A stretch of 64,000 nt of DNA from Methanoculleus chikugoensis (GTDB lineage: Archaea > Halobacteriota > Methanomicrobia > Methanomicrobiales > Methanoculleaceae), in the NCBI RefSeq assembly GCF_019669965.1, contig NZ_AP019781.1, forward strand, positions 248,001 through 312,000, given 5' to 3'. The notes under the pieces were generated by a model that had not been told where the DNA came from, searched no databases, and worked only from the letters and a program-made list of their open reading frames with translations. Numbering within the stretch: position 1 is the first letter of the stretch; each line of letters begins with the position of its first letter. The position numbers and the translations under genes are program-made. This document shows positions 63,069 to 64,000 of the stretch, in pieces.

Positions 63069-63191
63069 CTCACGCGAAGACGCGAAAGCCGCGAAGATGG
63101 GGGGAGCGTTTATCACGGCCTTTGCGTTCTTCGCGGCTCGCACCCAGCCGTGCTCAAGCTCCTGCCCTGCGGCAGTCGCACTTCGCGTGAG
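63069..63191. repeat. nested inverted repeat, REP-like
   Basis: CTCACGCGAAG (63069-63079) pairs perfectly with CTTCGCGTGAG (63181-63191); inside, GCCGCGAAG (63088-63096) pairs with CTTCGCGGC (63129-63137). The unit lies between convergent genes argB and chorismate mutase. It looks like a dispersed palindromic repeat or a two-way terminator. Confidence 0.55.
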
Positions 63192-63247
63192 ACCGTATCG
63201 CAGGACTGGGGCTTGTCTTTGGACCCCGGAAATCCGTACCTTTCCTC

Positions 63248-63532
63248 TCACGGCAGGTTGCCGTCGCCGCTGCACTCCCGCTGTCGCTCCTCGCTCATAC
63301 CGACCAGGATCTCAAAGACGCTCCTGACGGCGACCGGGTCGATCCGGCTCTCGACGGCGTAGGTGAAGACCCGGTCGAGGACAACCTTTCGCTGCGCCGG
63401 ATCGTGGATGGAAAGACCCTCCTCCTGCTTGATCCGGGCGATCCTCGCCGCAAGTCTCTGCCGTTCCGCAACCAGATCGATGATTCTCTCGTCGATCTCA
63501 CGGATCTCGTTCCTGACGGCATCTAGAGTCAT
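63248..63532 (-). CDS. chorismate mutase, AroQ type
   Basis: A 94-residue all-helical enzyme turning chorismate into prephenate. AVRNEIREIDERIIDLVAER (about 5-24) and RLAARIARIKQEEGLSIHD carry the expected Arg, Lys and Asp positions. A free-standing short form. The ATG at 63532 gives the family-typical start; the upstream frame is non-coding. Confidence 0.88.
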   Translation of the reverse strand: MTLDAVRNEIREIDERIIDLVAERQRLAARIARIKQEEGLSIHDPAQRKVVLDRVFTYAVESRIDPVAVRSVFEILVGMSEERQRECSGDGNLP

Positions 63533-63625
63533 ACTACATGATTGACCGCGGCCGGGGAATAAACCTGACGGGTCGCGCCCGGTGAGGCGAAGGATATTAT
63601 CGTGCCGGGACAAACCTGATACCGG

Positions 63626-64000
63626 ATGCTGGAACGAATACCGCTACGCGAACGCCGGGACCTCCTGATCGCGTGGCTTGCCATCTCGATTGCCTTCACC
63701 CTGATCTACATCCGGGGCGGCGTGGACCCTATCGGGCTCGTCTTCTTCTTCGTGATGTCGCTCGTCACGGTGGGCGTCGCCTTCGTCCTGCACGAGCTGG
63801 CGCACAAGTTCGCCGCGATGCGCTACGGATACTGGGCCGAATTTCAGAAGGACAACCAGATGCTCCTCGTCGCCGTGGTGATGGCGGCGCTCGTCGGGGT
63901 CGTCTTTGCGGCGCCGGGAGCGACCTACGTCTACGGGAACGCGACACGGACGGAGAACGGGCGGATATCGGCTGCGGGCCCGATCACGAACCTCCTCCTC
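63626..64000 (+). CDS. M50 site-2 protease family protein, 5-prime part
   Basis: The first 125 residues of a membrane metalloprotease. Membrane segments at about 12-30 and 36-60, then the zinc motif HELAHKFAA (about 57-65) at the end of the second, and FAAPGATYVYG later, as in the archaeal S2P-like proteins of this class. It cleaves within membranes. The gene runs past the end of the window. Confidence 0.88.
   Translation, partial: MLERIPLRERRDLLIAWLAISIAFTLIYIRGGVDPIGLVFFFVMSLVTVGVAFVLHELAHKFAAMRYGYWAEFQKDNQMLLVAVVMAALVGVVFAAPGATYVYGNATRTENGRISAAGPITNLLL

Overview
The window looks like chromosomal DNA from a hydrogenotrophic methanogen of the Methanomicrobiales, most likely Methanoculleus or a close relative. 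The support is high GC, archaeal TATA promoters, AGGTGATC-type ribosome binding sites, a coenzyme M synthesis cluster (cysteate synthase, fused sulfopyruvate decarboxylase, methanogenesis marker 16), and PGF-CTERM and lipobox exported proteins. The genus is inferred; no marker RNA gene is present.

Layout. 1-3.3 kb: end of a MacB-type ABC exporter and small conserved membrane genes. 3.4-12.4 kb: a complete tryptophan operon, trpB2-E-G-D-C-F-B-A, whose stop and start codons mostly overlap, ending in a NAD-kinase-like gene. 12.2-19.1 kb: a Na/Pi symporter-like gene, a CcdA-like gene and several small membrane or exported proteins. 19.1-22.1 kb: a MarR regulator and a bacterial-type Lon protease that share the same 19-bp operator. 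22.1-28.1 kb: exported proteins including an orphan metalloprotease propeptide and a family of one-TM proteins ending in a YEGxYY-like motif. 28.2-34.5 kb: the coenzyme M cluster with three uncharacterised partner genes (ABC ATPase, GTPase, Fe-S protein). 34.5-36.2 kb: an orphan low-GC gene and an AEC permease. 36.4-53.6 kb: an accessory island of secreted peptidase-like proteins (two caspase-like proteins, a metzincin, C39-like and transglutaminase-like remnants), PepSY-like partners, segmental duplications and pseudogenes. 53.7-58.2 kb: another propeptide-like protein, an M28 aminopeptidase, a decaying duplicate locus and a DraG-family hydrolase. 58.2-59.5 kb: a solo TnpB insertion element. 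59.5-63.0 kb: argC-CBS-argJ-argB. The window ends with a chorismate mutase and the start of an M50 protease.

The most unusual content is regulatory. (1) A 5-prime cassette of an 18-bp palindrome, a TATA box, a roughly 165-nt structured leader and a near-identical signal peptide precedes three unrelated secreted proteins; a fourth, decayed copy lies before a broken gene. Its stems show compensatory changes, and the strand closing the junction can instead pair with the Shine-Dalgarno sequence, as in a translational riboswitch. (2) A different promoter element of about 47 bp (core CACAGAAATCGTTTATAG, upstream box CGACGTGTAGA) occurs nine times, each time before exported or membrane proteins. (3) Both caspase-like genes are followed directly by a PepSY-like gene, suggesting secreted protease and modulator pairs. 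All comparisons were made by eye; no database search or folding program was run.
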